From Azospirillum brasilense (lineage in GTDB: Bacteria; Pseudomonadota; Alphaproteobacteria; Azospirillales; Azospirillaceae), in assembly GCF_008365405.1 (NCBI RefSeq), contig NZ_QOKV01000002.1, positions 487,861 to 551,860 on the forward strand: a DNA stretch of 64,000 nt, written 5' to 3'. This document shows positions 63,406 to 64,000 of the stretch, piece by piece. The notes beneath the pieces are model-generated. The model was not told the origin of the DNA, made no database searches, and saw only the letters and a list, made by a program, of their open reading frames with translations. Position numbers and translations under genes: made by a program. Position 1 is the stretch's first letter. Each line of letters opens with the position of its first letter.

Positions 63406-63451
63406 GTGTTCCGCTGATTGTGTGGTATACCAAGTACGAAATGCGGAACAC
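63406..63451. promoter_or_regulatory. GntR-like palindrome upstream of the OFA transporter
   Basis: The perfect palindrome TGGTATACCA (63423-63432) resembles FadR/GntR-family operators. It sits within 9-bp arms GTGTTCCGC (63406-63414) and GCGGAACAC (63443-63451). The site is about 140-190 bp before the transporter start. Confidence 0.45.
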
Positions 63452-63593
63452 CAAGCCTCTCCCAACGGTGGCGGTGGTGCTCCCGCCAAGACATGAAGGG
63501 CACGCAAGCCCCAAAGAAAGGCAATGCGACAACAACCATCGGCCCCGCCCGGCTGAGTTGAGTGTTCGATCACCGCATTGGGGAGGAAGAGTA

Positions 63594-64000
63594 ATGAGTC
63601 AGTCCATCGCTGCACCGCCTGGCGGCTCGCAGGCGCCCATTTCCGAAGGCGCGCGTTGGATGCAGATCGTCGTCGGCATCGTCTGCATGGTGGCCGCGGC
63701 CAACATCCAGTATGCCTGGACGCTGTTCGTGCCGGAGATCCAGGCCACCCATGGCTGGACCCGCGCCTCGATCCAGACCGCCTTCACCGTCTTCGTCGTC
63801 GTCCAGACCTGGCTGACCCCCATCGAAGGCTACTTCATCGACCGTTACGGCCCCCGCGTCATCGTCGCCTTCGGCGGCGTGATGACCGGCCTCTCCTGGA
63901 TCGTCGACAGCTACGCCGGCTCGCTCGGCATGCTCTATGTCGGTTCGGCCATCGGCGGCATCGGCGTCGGCTGCGTCTACGCCACCTGCGTCAACAGCGC
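63594..64000 (+). CDS. MFS transporter, OFA (oxalate/formate antiporter) family, 3' truncated by window edge
   Basis: The first 135 residues of a longer protein; start ATG 63594 with GGGAGGA upstream. A soluble N terminus (SQSIAAPPGGSQAPISEGA) precedes TM1 (WMQIVVGIVCMVAAANIQYAWTLF). Then VPEIQATHGWTRASIQTAFTVFVVVQTWLTPIEGYFIDRYGPRVIVAFGGVMTGLSW is the OFA signature region. It continues GSAIGGIGVGCVYATCVNSA, which in the family is followed by the KWFP motif outside this window. OFA members exchange oxalate, formate or other monocarboxylates. Control by a GntR-type protein is suggested by the palindrome upstream. Confidence 0.88.
   Translation, partial: MSQSIAAPPGGSQAPISEGARWMQIVVGIVCMVAAANIQYAWTLFVPEIQATHGWTRASIQTAFTVFVVVQTWLTPIEGYFIDRYGPRVIVAFGGVMTGLSWIVDSYAGSLGMLYVGSAIGGIGVGCVYATCVNS

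Larger units (their letters stand above)
62821..63593. other. Intergenic region between napE and the OFA transporter
   Basis: No protein gene is supported. It contains the leftward nap promoter (no clear FNR box found), a candidate small RNA ending in a terminator (63252-63282), and a GntR-type palindrome (63423-63432) inside larger inverted arms. Confidence 0.6.

Overview
The window looks like part of a large secondary replicon (chromid or megaplasmid) of a high-GC alphaproteobacterium, most likely Azospirillum or a close relative. This rests on gene content and style: an iteron-type replication origin with a Rep initiator, a complete periplasmic nitrate reductase operon, a cytochrome bo3 oxidase operon next to a RegB/RegA-type redox two-component system, TRAP and BCCT transport, and a giant two-partner-secretion adhesin. 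A tRNA-Trp gene lies about 13 kb from the origin, which fits a chromid better than a dispensable plasmid. The genus is an inference, not a database result.

Layout. 1-3.9 kb: the 3' part of a MarR/OhrR-type regulator, then a replication module. repA reads left from an iteron-rich intergenic region (about 1.66-2.24 kb). A helix-turn-helix/primosome-like gene and a helicase-loader-like gene read right. 3.9-14.6 kb: eight genes in one direction (right to left), several with 4-bp ATGA stop/start overlaps: an ECF-like sigma factor, a patatin lipase, an alanine-racemase-like protein with altered active-site motifs, an ABC-type substrate-binding protein, a dual-sensor MFS fusion, a GNAT-like protein, a Cache-HAMP class III nucleotide cyclase and a TRAP binding protein. 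This is the best candidate here for an undescribed system. 14.6-16.6 kb: AT-richer DNA with tRNA-Trp and a ModA-like protein lacking an obvious signal peptide.

16.6-35.8 kb: a two-partner secretion locus, made of a TpsB (FhaC/ShlB-like) outer-membrane transporter, a 5513-residue TpsA exoprotein with several classes of internal repeat, and a SapC-family protein, closed by a strong terminator. 35.8-37.2 kb: a secreted hypothetical protein and a winged-helix protein. 37.4-43.7 kb: ion and osmolyte transport (TrkH, an MprF/LPG-synthase-type membrane protein, BCCT) with small membrane or hypothetical genes. 43.7-48.3 kb: a PAS-GGDEF diguanylate cyclase, a histidine phosphatase, an NAD(P)H-hydrate dehydratase-like enzyme and small proteins.

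48.4-57.8 kb: an MHS-type MFS symporter diverges from cyoABCD-surf1. Between them are an FNR-like box and a perfect 21-bp palindrome. RegB/RegA homologues, a small coiled-coil protein and an HU protein follow. 57.85-58.03 kb is a small dispersed-repeat-like element with perfect 10-bp terminal inverted repeats. 58.0-62.8 kb: napEFDABC on the minus strand. 62.8-63.6 kb: a gene-free region holding a plus-strand Rho-independent terminator with no upstream gene (candidate small RNA) and a GntR-type palindrome. The window ends inside an OFA-family MFS transporter. Respiration and redox control (cyo, reg, nap) form the functional core of the right half; envelope and surface functions dominate the middle.
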